Positions 50,876 through 59,120 of a DNA stretch of 64,000 nucleotides are shown here, one piece after another. Made by a program: the position numbers and the translations under genes. Source of the DNA: JAXMCI01 sp046349435 (GTDB lineage Bacteria > Pseudomonadota > Alphaproteobacteria > Dongiales > Dongiaceae); the NCBI GenBank assembly GCA_046349435.1, contig JAXMCI010000030.1, positions 1 through 64,000 of the forward strand, given 5' to 3'. Under the pieces are notes generated by a model, which was not told the DNA's origin, searched no databases, and was given only the letters and a program-made list of their open reading frames with translations. Position 1 is the first letter of the stretch, and each line of letters begins with the position of its first letter.

Positions 50876-52342
50876 ATGGCCGAGGCGTTCGCCGCCCGCC
50901 CGCACGACACCGCGCCTGCCTACGAGGAGGCGGTGATCCGCAAGTTCGTCATCGCCGCCGTCTTCTGGTCCGTGGTCGCCTTCCTGGTGGGGGTGGTCAT
51001 CGCGCTGCAGCTGGCGTTCCCGCAGCTCAACCTCGATCTGCCCTGGACCACCTTCGGGCGGCTCCGCCCGGTGCACACCTCGGCGGCGATCTTCGCCTTT
51101 GGCGGCAACGTGCTGTTCGCCACCTCGCTGTTCATTGTCCAGCGCACCTGCCGTGCGCCGCTGTTCGGCGGCGCGGTGCTGGCCGAGTTCATCTTCTGGG
51201 GCTACCAGCTCTTCATCGTGCTGGCTGCCTCCGGCTACGTGCTCGGCGTCACCGAGGGCAAGGAATATGCCGAGCCCGAGTGGTACACCGACCTCTGGCT
51301 GACGATCGTCTGGGTCGTCTACCTCATCGTCTTCCTCGGCACGCTGATCAAGCGGCGCGAGCCGCACATCTACGTCGCCAACTGGTTCTTCCTGGCCTTC
51401 ATCGTCACCGTCGCGGTGCTGCATCTCGGCAACAACCTCTCGGTGCCGGTGTCGTTCTTCGGGACCAAGAGCTACGCCCTCTTCTCGGGCGTGCAGGACG
51501 CGATGATCCAGTGGTGGTACGGCCACAACGCCGTCGGCTTCTTCCTCACCGCCGGCTTCCTCGGCATCATGTACTACTTCGTGCCGAAGCGGGCGGAGCG
51601 GCCGGTCTACTCCTACCGGCTGTCGATCGTCCATTTCTGGACGCTGATCTTCCTCTACATCTGGGCCGGGCCGCACCACCTGCACTACACCGCCCTGCCG
51701 GACTGGGCGCAGACGCTCGGCATGACCTTCTCGATCATGCTGTGGATGCCCTCCTGGGGCGGGATGATCAACGGAATCATGACGCTCTCGGGCGCCTGGG
51801 ACAAGCTGCGCACCGATCCGGTCCTGCGCTTCCTCGTCACCTCGGTCGGCTTCTACGGCATGTCGACCTTCGAGGGGCCGGTGATGTCGATCAAGGCGGT
51901 GAACTCGCTCAGCCACTACACCGACTGGACCATCGGCCACGTCCATTCCGGCGCGCTGGGCTGGGTCGCCTTCGTCAGCTTCGGCGCGATCTACCACCTG
52001 GTCCCGGTGCTGTGGAAGCGGCAGCGCCTCTACAGCCTGAAGCTGGTCAGCGTGCACTACTGGATCGCCACCATCGGCATCGTCCTCTACATCACCTCGA
52101 TGTGGATCTCGGGGATCATGCAGGGGCTGATGTGGCGGGCCTATGACGAGCTCGGCTTCCTGCAGTACTCGTTCGTCGAGACCGTCGAGGCGATGCATCC
52201 CTTCTACATCGTCCGCGCCCTGGGCGGGATCCTGTTCCTCACCGGCGCGCTGATCATGGTCTACAACCTGCGCCGCACGGTGAAGGGCGACGTCCGCAGC
52301 GAAACCTCGCTGCCGATCGCCCCCGTCGGCGCCACCGCCTGA
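50876..52342 (+). CDS. ccoN: cbb3-type cytochrome c oxidase subunit I (CcoN)
   Basis: 488 residues, about 12 membrane helices. Catalytic subunit with low-spin heme b and the heme b3-CuB centre, reducing O2 to water with high oxygen affinity. Landmarks: GRLRPVHTSAAIFAFGGNVL (heme-ligand His), WWYGHNAVGFFLTAGFLGIMYYF (CuB His region, with the cbb3-specific Y nearby), AGPHHLHYTALPDWAQ (the two adjacent CuB His) and TDWTIGHVHSGALGW (heme-ligand His region). Strong AGGAG before the ATG. It begins the ccoNOQP block. Confidence 0.96.
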   Translation: MAEAFAARPHDTAPAYEEAVIRKFVIAAVFWSVVAFLVGVVIALQLAFPQLNLDLPWTTFGRLRPVHTSAAIFAFGGNVLFATSLFIVQRTCRAPLFGGAVLAEFIFWGYQLFIVLAASGYVLGVTEGKEYAEPEWYTDLWLTIVWVVYLIVFLGTLIKRREPHIYVANWFFLAFIVTVAVLHLGNNLSVPVSFFGTKSYALFSGVQDAMIQWWYGHNAVGFFLTAGFLGIMYYFVPKRAERPVYSYRLSIVHFWTLIFLYIWAGPHHLHYTALPDWAQTLGMTFSIMLWMPSWGGMINGIMTLSGAWDKLRTDPVLRFLVTSVGFYGMSTFEGPVMSIKAVNSLSHYTDWTIGHVHSGALGWVAFVSFGAIYHLVPVLWKRQRLYSLKLVSVHYWIATIGIVLYITSMWISGIMQGLMWRAYDELGFLQYSFVETVEAMHPFYIVRALGGILFLTGALIMVYNLRRTVKGDVRSETSLPIAPVGATA

Positions 52343-52357
52343 GCGGGAGTACGAAAC

Positions 52358-53089
52358 ATGCAGATTCACGCCAAGATGGAGCGGAACTCGATCCTGCTCC
52401 TGCTCGGGATCATCGTCACGGTCGCCATCGGCGGCCTGGTCGAGATCGTGCCCCTCTTCACCATCAAGCAGACCATCGAGCCGGTCGCCGGGGTCCGCCC
52501 CTACACGCCGCTCGAGCTGTTCGGCCGCAACATCTACCTGCGCGAGGGCTGCTACAACTGCCACAGCCAGCAGGTCCGGCCGTTCCGCGACGAGATCGAG
52601 CGCTACGGCCACTACAGCCTCGCCGCCGAGAGCGTCTACGACCACCCCTTCCAGTGGGGCTCGAAGCGGACCGGACCGGACCTGGCCCGGGTCGGCGGCA
52701 AGTACTCGAACGAGTGGCACGTGGCGCACCTCGTCGATCCCCGCAGCGTGGTGCCGGGCTCGATCATGCCGGGCTATCCCGCGCTGCTGCGCAACGACCT
52801 CGACTTCGGCAACGTCGCGGAGCACCTGAAGACGCTGCGCATCGTCGGCGTGCCCTACACCGACGCCGAGATCGCCCAGGCACAGGCCGACCTCAAGCTG
52901 CAGGCGACCGCCGACGCCGACCTCAAGCCGCTGCAGGACCGCTATCCCGGCGCCAAGGGGGGCGACTTCGACGGCCAGCCGGACCGGATCACCGAGATGG
53001 ACGCGCTGGTCGCCTATCTCCAGGTGCTCGGCACGATGGTCGACTTCTCGAAGTACGACTCGGGCTACGCCCTGCCGGCCCCGAAGTGA
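52358..53089 (+). CDS. ccoO: cbb3-type cytochrome c oxidase subunit II (CcoO), monoheme
   Basis: 243 residues. An N-terminal membrane anchor (ILLLLGIIVTVAIGGLVEIV, about 10-35) is followed by a periplasmic cytochrome c domain. Heme-binding CYNCH is at 65-69 (REGCYNCHSQQVRPF). The axial-Met candidate is in VPGSIMPGYPALL. WGSKRTGPDLARVGGKYSNEWH is diagnostic for CcoO. It passes electrons from CcoP to the catalytic subunit. It follows ccoN by 15 nt. Confidence 0.96.
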   Translation: MQIHAKMERNSILLLLGIIVTVAIGGLVEIVPLFTIKQTIEPVAGVRPYTPLELFGRNIYLREGCYNCHSQQVRPFRDEIERYGHYSLAAESVYDHPFQWGSKRTGPDLARVGGKYSNEWHVAHLVDPRSVVPGSIMPGYPALLRNDLDFGNVAEHLKTLRIVGVPYTDAEIAQAQADLKLQATADADLKPLQDRYPGAKGGDFDGQPDRITEMDALVAYLQVLGTMVDFSKYDSGYALPAPK

Positions 53090-53099
53090 GGCGACGGCC

Positions 53100-53255
53100 A
53101 TGATGGAGACGATGATCTTTCTTCGCTCGCTGTGGGTGGTCTGGCTGATGCTGTTCTTCCTGGCGATCGTGGCCTGGGCCTACTGGCCGCGGAACAAGGA
53201 TCGCTTCGAGGCCGACAGCCGGATCCCGCTGCGCGACGAACCCGAGGAGTGCTGA
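53100..53255 (+). CDS. ccoQ: cbb3-type cytochrome c oxidase subunit CcoQ (FixQ)
   Basis: 51 residues: one membrane helix (LWVVWLMLFFLAIVAWAYWP) followed by the R-N-K-x-R-F-E signature (PRNKDRFEADSRIPLRDE) typical of CcoQ. It stabilises the oxidase complex. It fits exactly in the gap between ccoO and ccoP. Two ATG codons in tandem start the frame. Confidence 0.9.
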   Translation: MMETMIFLRSLWVVWLMLFFLAIVAWAYWPRNKDRFEADSRIPLRDEPEEC

Positions 53256-53260
53256 GGATC

Positions 53261-54130
53261 ATGAGCACAGTCGAGAAGGATGTGGTGTCCGGCACCGATA
53301 CGACCGGGCACGAATGGGACGGGATCAAGGAGCTCAACACGCCGCTGCCGAAATGGTGGCTCTACGTGTTCTACGCCTGCATCGTCTGGGCGATCGGCTA
53401 CTGGGTGCTCTATCCCGCCTGGCCGACCCTGAGCGGCTACACGCGCGGCATCCTGGGCTATTCCTCGCGCGGCGAGATCGCCCGGACCATGCAGGCGGTG
53501 GCCGACTCGCAGAAGGTGTGGCTCGACAAGATCGCGGCGGCCGACGTCAAGCAGATCGCCGCCGATCCCGAGCTGCTGCGCTTCGCGATGGGTGGCGGCC
53601 GGGCGGTCTTCGCCGCCAACTGCGCCCCCTGCCACGGCGCCGGCGGCCAGGGTGCGAAGGGTTTCCCCAACCTCGCCGACGACAGCTGGATCTGGGGCGG
53701 CTCGCCCGAGGCGATCCTGCAGACCGTCAGCTACGGCGTGCGCAACGGCGACGAGCGCGCCCGCCCGGGCATGGTGATGCCGAGCTTCGGCACCGACAAG
53801 ACGCTGGACGCCACGCAGATCAACGACGTCGCCGAGTACGTGCTGTCCCTCACCGACCGTGCGACCGACAAGGCGGCGGCCGAGAAGGGCAAGCCGATCT
53901 TCGCCGAGCAGTGCGCCTCCTGCCACGGCGAGAACGGCCAGGGGAACCAGGAGGCCGGCGTGCCGCGCCTCAACGGGCAGAACTGGCTGTTCGGCGGCAC
54001 CAAGGCGGACATCGTCGCCCAGATCAACCACCCGCGGTTCGGCGTCATGCCGGTCTGGGCCGGGCGGCTGACCGAAGCGCAGATCAAGATGGTCGCGACC
54101 TACGTCCACTCGCTCGGCGGCGGGCAGTAG
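53261..54130 (+). CDS. ccoP: cbb3-type cytochrome c oxidase subunit III (CcoP), diheme
   Basis: 289 residues. N-terminal DGIKELNTPLPKWWLYVFYA, the strongly conserved CcoP start, leads into one membrane helix, then two cytochrome c domains with CAPCH at 121-125 and CASCH at 218-222. The ligand Met of the second domain is likely in FGVMPVWAGRL. It receives electrons from soluble cytochrome c. It starts 5 nt after ccoQ. Confidence 0.95.
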   Translation: MSTVEKDVVSGTDTTGHEWDGIKELNTPLPKWWLYVFYACIVWAIGYWVLYPAWPTLSGYTRGILGYSSRGEIARTMQAVADSQKVWLDKIAAADVKQIAADPELLRFAMGGGRAVFAANCAPCHGAGGQGAKGFPNLADDSWIWGGSPEAILQTVSYGVRNGDERARPGMVMPSFGTDKTLDATQINDVAEYVLSLTDRATDKAAAEKGKPIFAEQCASCHGENGQGNQEAGVPRLNGQNWLFGGTKADIVAQINHPRFGVMPVWAGRLTEAQIKMVATYVHSLGGGQ

Positions 54131-54166
54131 GCGCGAGAGAATCCAGGAAGGACGGTTCCGGCAATC

Positions 54167-55597
54167 ATGGATGCGACGACCCCCGCGACCGGCCGGCTCT
54201 ATGCGGACCACGTCAAGGTCTATCCGCAGAAGGTCGCCGGCCGGTTCCGACGCATCAAGTGGGCGGCGCTGATCGGGCTGCTCGGGCTCTACTATGCCGC
54301 GCCGTGGCTGCGCTGGCATCGCGGCCCGGGCGTGCCCGACCAGGCGCTGCTCATCGACATGCCGGGCCGCCGCGCCTACTTCTTCTTCATCGAGATCTGG
54401 CCGCAGGAAGTCTACTACCTGATGGGGCTGCTGATCCTCGGCGCCATCGGGCTGTTCTTCGCCACCTCGCTGCTCGGCCGGGTATGGTGCGGCTTCACCT
54501 GCCCGCAGACGGTGTGGACCGACCTCTTCATGCAGGTCGAGCGCTGGATCGAGGGCGACCGCAACAAGCGGATGCGGCTCGACCAGGGCCCGCTGACGCT
54601 CGAGAAGGCGTGGCGCAAGGTCGCCAAGCATCTCGTCTGGCTGGCCATCGCCGCGGCCACCGGCGGCGCCTGGATCTTCTACTTCAACGACGCGCCGAGC
54701 ACCTTCGGGTCGATCTTCACCGGCCAGGCCGGTGCCGCCGTCTACGGCTTCGCCGGCCTGTTCACCGCCACCACCTACCTGCTCGCCGGCTGGGCGCGCG
54801 AGCAGGTCTGCATCTACATGTGCCCCTGGCCGCGCTTCCAGAGCGCGATGTTCGACGAGGACACCTTCCTCGTCACCTACGAGGCCTGGCGGGGCGAGCC
54901 GCGCAGCCACATGAAGTCGAAGCCGGCCGACGCCAAGGTCGGCGACTGCATCGATTGCGGGCTCTGCGTACGGGTCTGCCCGACCGGCGTCGACATCCGC
55001 GCCGGCCAGCAGCTCGCCTGCATCGGCTGCGCGCTGTGCGTCGACGCCTGCAACGACGTGATGGGCAAGATCGGCCGGCCCGGCAACCTGATCGCCTACG
55101 ACTCGCTGGCCAACCAGGCGGCCCGCGCCGCCGCGCGGCCGACCCGCTTCCGCCCGGTGCGCCCGCGCACCATCATCTATGCGACGCTGCTGGTGGTGGT
55201 GGCGGTCGCCATGGTGGTCGTGCTGCTCGGCCGCAGCACCACCGACCTCAGCATCCTGCCCGACCGCGCGCCGCTCTTCGTGACGCTCAGCGACGGCAGC
55301 ATCCGCAACGCCTACACGGTGAAGATCCTGAACAAGCAGCGCGAGCCGCAGCGCTATCGCCTCACCGTCGACGGCATCGAGGGGACCAGGGTGACCGCCA
55401 TCGGCTACGGCGCCGGCGACGCCCAGGCCGTCGAGCTGCCGGTGGCCGGCGACTCGGTCGGGAGCTTCCGGGTCCTGGTGCATGCGCCGCGCCGCGCCTT
55501 GCACGACGAGAGCAACCGCCTCACCTTCCGCATCACCGACATCGCCTCCGGCAGGACGGTCGACCATGGCAGCATTTTCTCCGGCCCCGAGCATTGA
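54167..55597 (+). CDS. ccoG: cbb3 oxidase assembly protein CcoG (FixG, 4Fe-4S)
   Basis: 476 residues. Five or so membrane helices, with the NapH-like C-G-F-T-C-P-Q motif in WCGFTCPQTVWTDLFMQVER and CIYMCPWPRFQSAMFDED. A ferredoxin domain has two clusters' worth of cysteines (CIDCGLCVRVCPTGVDIRAG and CIGCALCVDACNDVMGKIG). A periplasmic immunoglobulin-like C-terminal part follows. CcoG is a cupric reductase supplying Cu(I) for the oxidase. It heads the ccoGHIS assembly block, 36 nt after ccoP. Confidence 0.95.
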   Translation: MDATTPATGRLYADHVKVYPQKVAGRFRRIKWAALIGLLGLYYAAPWLRWHRGPGVPDQALLIDMPGRRAYFFFIEIWPQEVYYLMGLLILGAIGLFFATSLLGRVWCGFTCPQTVWTDLFMQVERWIEGDRNKRMRLDQGPLTLEKAWRKVAKHLVWLAIAAATGGAWIFYFNDAPSTFGSIFTGQAGAAVYGFAGLFTATTYLLAGWAREQVCIYMCPWPRFQSAMFDEDTFLVTYEAWRGEPRSHMKSKPADAKVGDCIDCGLCVRVCPTGVDIRAGQQLACIGCALCVDACNDVMGKIGRPGNLIAYDSLANQAARAAARPTRFRPVRPRTIIYATLLVVVAVAMVVVLLGRSTTDLSILPDRAPLFVTLSDGSIRNAYTVKILNKQREPQRYRLTVDGIEGTRVTAIGYGAGDAQAVELPVAGDSVGSFRVLVHAPRRALHDESNRLTFRITDIASGRTVDHGSIFSGPEH

Positions 55598-56078
55598 TCG
55601 CCGCGGCGGCGGCCGGCCGGACTGGCTCATCCCCTGGCTCTTCGTCGGCGGCATGCTGCTGGTCATCCTGGTCAACGGCGCGCTCGTCTACTTCGCGATC
55701 AGCAGCTTCTCCGGGCTGGCCACCAACGACGCCTACGACAAGGGCCTGACCTTCAACCGCACCATCGCCGCGGTCGAGGCCCAGGCGGCACGGGGCTGGC
55801 GGGTCGACGTCTCGACGCGGGTGACGGGCGCCCGGCTCGATCTCGCCGCCGCCTTCCGCGATCGCGCCGGCGTGCCGCTCGACGGCATGATGGTCGAGGG
55901 CTACCTGGTCCGTCCGACCAGCACCGGCCACGACCGGGCGATCCGCCTGGCCGCCCTCGGCGGCGGCCGCTACGCTGCCGAGATGGCCCTGCCGCTGCGC
56001 GGCGAGTGGCTGCTGACGGTCTCGGCCCGCCGCGGGGACGACACATGGCAGAGCACCCGGCGCGTCCACCTGCAGTAG
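55566..56078 (+). CDS. ccoH: CcoH/FixH-family oxidase assembly protein
   Basis: 170 residues: a short cytoplasmic start, one membrane helix (WLIPWLFVGGMLLVILVNGALVYFAI, about 20-45), and a periplasmic FixH domain (TNDAYDKGLTFNRTIAAVEAQAARGWRVDV is the family hallmark). It is needed for stable cbb3 assembly. The start at 55566 overlaps ccoG by 32 nt; overlapping frames are usual across this block. The upstream part of the longer frame is shadow. Confidence 0.92.
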   Translation: MAAFSPAPSIDRRGGGRPDWLIPWLFVGGMLLVILVNGALVYFAISSFSGLATNDAYDKGLTFNRTIAAVEAQAARGWRVDVSTRVTGARLDLAAAFRDRAGVPLDGMMVEGYLVRPTSTGHDRAIRLAALGGGRYAAEMALPLRGEWLLTVSARRGDDTWQSTRRVHLQ

Positions 56079-58402
56079 CGCCGGTCGCCTGCCGGCACTG
56101 CGGCGAGCCGATTGCCGCCGCCGGCGCGGCGTTCTGCTGCGCCGGCTGCGCCGCCGCCTTCGGCCTGATCGGCGAGCTCGGCCTCGGCGACTACTACCGG
56201 CAGCGCTGCCTCGACCCGGCGCAGCGCGCCCCGCGGCCGGAGGCGGCACCGGCGATCGACGCCGGCGCCTATGTCCGCCGCCGCGCCGACGGGCTGGCCG
56301 AGCTCCATCTGATGGTCGACGGGCTGCATTGCGGCGCCTGCGTCTGGCTGATCGAGGGCGCGCTGCGCCGGCAGCCCGCCGTCGCCGAGGCGCGGGTCAG
56401 CCTGACCACCCGGCGGCTGCGCGTCGCCTGGCGCGCCGGCGAGGCGAGCGTCGCCGACATCGTCGGCACGGTCGCCCGGCTCGGCTACCGCGCCGTGCCG
56501 TTCGACCCGGCGGCGCTGGCCAGCGACGGCGCGAGGCGCGAGAAGGCGCTGCTGCGCTGCCTGGCCGTGGCGGGCTTCGCGGCCGGCAACGTCATGCTGC
56601 TCTCGGTCTCGGTCTGGGCCGGGCACGCCGCGGGCATGGACGCGGCGACGCGGGCCTATTTCCACTGGATCTCGGCGCTGATCGTGCTGCCGGCGGTGTT
56701 CTATGCCGGCCGGCCGTTCTTCGCCTCGGCCTGGGCGGCGCTCAGGGCCCGCCGCACCAACATGGACGTGCCGATCTCGCTGGCGGTGCTGCTGACCCCG
56801 GCGATCAGCCTGTTCGAGACCTTCCGCGGCGGCGAGCACGCCTATTTCGATTCCTCGATCACCCTGCTGTTCTTCCTGCTGATCGGCCGCTATCTCGACA
56901 GCCGCGCCCGCGGCCGGGCGCGCGCCACCGCCGAGCAGCTGCTGGCGCTGGGCGGCACCGCCGTCACGGTGATCGACGCCGCCGGCCGCCTCGTCGGGCT
57001 GCCGCCGGCCGAGGTCGAGGCCGGCATGACCGTGCTGGTCGCGGCCGGCGCGCGGATCGGCGTCGACGGCCGCGTGCTCGACGGCGCGGGGTCGGTCGAC
57101 GCCAGCCACCTCACCGGGGAATCGGTGCCGGTCGAGGTGGCGCCGGGCGACCGCGTCTTCGCCGGCTCGCTCAACCTCTCGGCGCCGCTGCGGGTCGAGG
57201 CGCTGGCCGCCGGCGAGGACACGCTGCTGGCCGAGATCGTCCGCCTGATGGAGGCGGCCGAGCAGGGCCGCGCCCGCTACGTCGCGCTCGCCGACCGCGT
57301 CGCCCGGCTCTACGCGCCGGTGGTGCACAGCCTGGCGGCGCTGACCTTCGCCGGCTGGATGCTGCTCGGCTCGGCGGGCTGGGAGGCGGCGCTGCTCGCC
57401 GCCATCGCCGTGCTGATCGTCACCTGCCCCTGCGCGCTGGCACTGGCGGTGCCGGTGGTCCAGGTGGTGGCGACCAGCCGGCTGCTGCGCCAGGGCGTGC
57501 TGATCAAGTCGGCGACCGCGCGGGCGCGGCTCTGCCGCATCGACCGCGTCGTGCTCGACAAGACCGGCACGGTGACCTCCGGCCGGCCGGAGCTGGTGCG
57601 CGAGCGGCCGCTCGAGGCCGCCGCCCTGCAGCTCGCCGCCTCGATCGCCGCGGTGAGCCGCCATCCGCTCGCCCAGGCGCTGGTCCGCGGCGCCCCGCCG
57701 GCGCCGCCGGCGGCCGGCGTCGTCGAGACGGCCGGCGCCGGGCTCTCCCTGAGGACGCCGGCGGGCGAGGTGCGGCTCGGCAGCCGGCGCTGGTGCGGCA
57801 TCGCCGAGGACGGCGCCGCCGGGCCGGAGATGTGGCTGACCCGCCCCGGCCAGGCGCCGGTGGGCTTCGCTTTCCGCGACGGGCCGCGCCCCGACGCCGC
57901 CCCGGTGATCGCTGCGCTGGCGCGGCGCTACCGCGTCGAGCTGCTCTCCGGCGACCGCGAGGCGACGGTGGCCGCCGCCGCCGAATCCCTCGGCATCGCC
58001 GAGTGGCGGGCCGGCTGCAGCCCGGCCGACAAGACCGCCCGGCTGGCGGCGCTCGCCGCGACGGGCGAGCGCGTTCTGATGGTCGGCGACGGCATCAACG
58101 ACGCGCCGGCGCTCGCCGCCGCCGCCGTCTCGATGGCGCCCGCCGGCGCCGCCGACATCGCGCAGTCGGCCGCCGACATCGTCTTCCAGGGCGACCGCCT
58201 GGCGCCGGTCGAGGCGGTGCTTTCCGTAGCGCGGCGCGCCGACCGGCTGGTGCGGCAGAATTTCGTCCTCACCTTCGTCTACAATCTGCTGACCATCCCG
58301 CTCGCCATGGCCGGGCAGGTGACGCCGCTCTATGCGGCGATCGCCATGTCCGGCTCGTCGCTGCTGGTGATCGGCAACGCGATGAGGCTCGGCCGTCGAT
58401 GA
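56045..58402 (+). CDS. ccoI: Copper-transporting P1B-type ATPase CcoI (FixI)
   Basis: 785 residues. N-terminal cysteine cluster (CRHCGEPI, FCCAGCAAAFGLI) of the CcoI type, then a heavy-metal-associated domain with HCGACVWLIEG. Membrane region with the metal-transport motif CPC (Cys461-Pro462-Cys463 in TCPCALALA). Phosphorylation site Asp505 in DKTGT, His-Pro in SRHPLAQ, and hinge GDGINDAPAL. It exports Cu(I) to the periplasm for CuB of the oxidase. The ATG at 56045 lies inside the ccoH end (34-nt overlap) and gives the family N-terminus. Confidence 0.95.
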   Translation: MAEHPARPPAVAPVACRHCGEPIAAAGAAFCCAGCAAAFGLIGELGLGDYYRQRCLDPAQRAPRPEAAPAIDAGAYVRRRADGLAELHLMVDGLHCGACVWLIEGALRRQPAVAEARVSLTTRRLRVAWRAGEASVADIVGTVARLGYRAVPFDPAALASDGARREKALLRCLAVAGFAAGNVMLLSVSVWAGHAAGMDAATRAYFHWISALIVLPAVFYAGRPFFASAWAALRARRTNMDVPISLAVLLTPAISLFETFRGGEHAYFDSSITLLFFLLIGRYLDSRARGRARATAEQLLALGGTAVTVIDAAGRLVGLPPAEVEAGMTVLVAAGARIGVDGRVLDGAGSVDASHLTGESVPVEVAPGDRVFAGSLNLSAPLRVEALAAGEDTLLAEIVRLMEAAEQGRARYVALADRVARLYAPVVHSLAALTFAGWMLLGSAGWEAALLAAIAVLIVTCPCALALAVPVVQVVATSRLLRQGVLIKSATARARLCRIDRVVLDKTGTVTSGRPELVRERPLEAAALQLAASIAAVSRHPLAQALVRGAPPAPPAAGVVETAGAGLSLRTPAGEVRLGSRRWCGIAEDGAAGPEMWLTRPGQAPVGFAFRDGPRPDAAPVIAALARRYRVELLSGDREATVAAAAESLGIAEWRAGCSPADKTARLAALAATGERVLMVGDGINDAPALAAAAVSMAPAGAADIAQSAADIVFQGDRLAPVEAVLSVARRADRLVRQNFVLTFVYNLLTIPLAMAGQVTPLYAAIAMSGSSLLVIGNAMRLGRR

Positions 58403-58587
58403 CCGTCCTGCTCTATCTCATCCCCGCCGCGCTCGGCCTCGGGCTGGTCGGCCTCTTCGCCTTCCTCTGGGCGCTGAAGAGCGGCCAGTTCGACGACCTC
58501 GACGGGGCGGCCCAGCGCATCCTCTACGACGACAGCGAGCCGCTGCCGCCGCCGCGCGCGACCCGACGCCCGGATCCGGCGGGCTAG
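58399..58587 (+). CDS. ccoS: cbb3-type oxidase assembly protein CcoS
   Basis: 62 residues: one membrane helix (LLYLIPAALGLGLVGLFAFLWAL) followed by KSGQFDDLDGAAQRILYDD, the invariant CcoS motif. It is required for cofactor insertion into CcoN. The ATG overlaps the ccoI stop (ATGA). It closes the ccoGHIS block and converges with the response regulator gene, the two stops overlapping by a few bases. Confidence 0.94.
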   Translation: MTVLLYLIPAALGLGLVGLFAFLWALKSGQFDDLDGAAQRILYDDSEPLPPPRATRRPDPAG

Positions 58588-58994
58588 CGGACGATCGGCG
58601 GAGGGTTCTCGCCGCCCCCCGCTCTGCCCCCCGGCAGCACACGGGCCAGCGCCGCGCCGACCTGAGCGTTGGCGAACGGCTTGCGCAGCAGCGAGCAGGC
58701 AGCATAGGCGGCGTCCAGCCCTTCATCGCCATAGGCGGTGCAGAACACCACCGGCACGCCATGCGAGATGAGCCAGTCGGCGACCGGGTAGGACCGCTCG
58801 CCCCCGCGGAGCTGGACGTCGAGGATGGCGGCATCGAGCCGCTCGCGCTTGGCCAGCCCGATCGCCTGGGCAACCCGGGCGACCGGCCCGACCACCTCAT
58901 GGCCAAGCTCGCCGATCATGGCCGCCAGGTCGAGAGCGATGAGCAGCTCGTCCTCGACGACCAGGATGCGCCGACGCGAATCGGGCTCGCTCAT
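58584..58994 (-). CDS. Single-domain response regulator (CheY-like receiver)
   Basis: 136 residues, a receiver domain with no output. Acidic pair E15/D16 region in LVVEDELLIALDLAAMI, phosphoacceptor Asp59 (AAILDVQLRGGERSYPVADWL), Thr in VVFCTAYGDEG and Lys in SLLRKPF. The L-V-V-E-D-E-x-L-I-A start and V-x-F-x-T-A-Y/G motif are those of alphaproteobacterial receivers that pair with HWE/HisKA2-type kinases. The neighbouring CheB-CheR-HWE kinase is a natural partner. It is divergent from that gene. Confidence 0.9.
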   Translation of the reverse strand: MSEPDSRRRILVVEDELLIALDLAAMIGELGHEVVGPVARVAQAIGLAKRERLDAAILDVQLRGGERSYPVADWLISHGVPVVFCTAYGDEGLDAAYAACSLLRKPFANAQVGAALARVLPGGRAGGGENPPPIVR

Positions 58995-59120
58995 TGCGGC
59001 ACCTCCCGGAATGGGTCACGATAAATATATACCGGCGATCCCCTCCGGGTTGCCACAGGCTGCTTGGATGGCCGCTACAACGACCATGACAGGCGTGACG
59101 TGAAGCGATCCGAGACCCGC

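Noticed and set aside
53180..55675. 831-codon minus-strand frame opposite ccoP and ccoG
   Set aside because: Antisense shadow of well-recognised oxidase genes with CxxCH and ferredoxin motifs.
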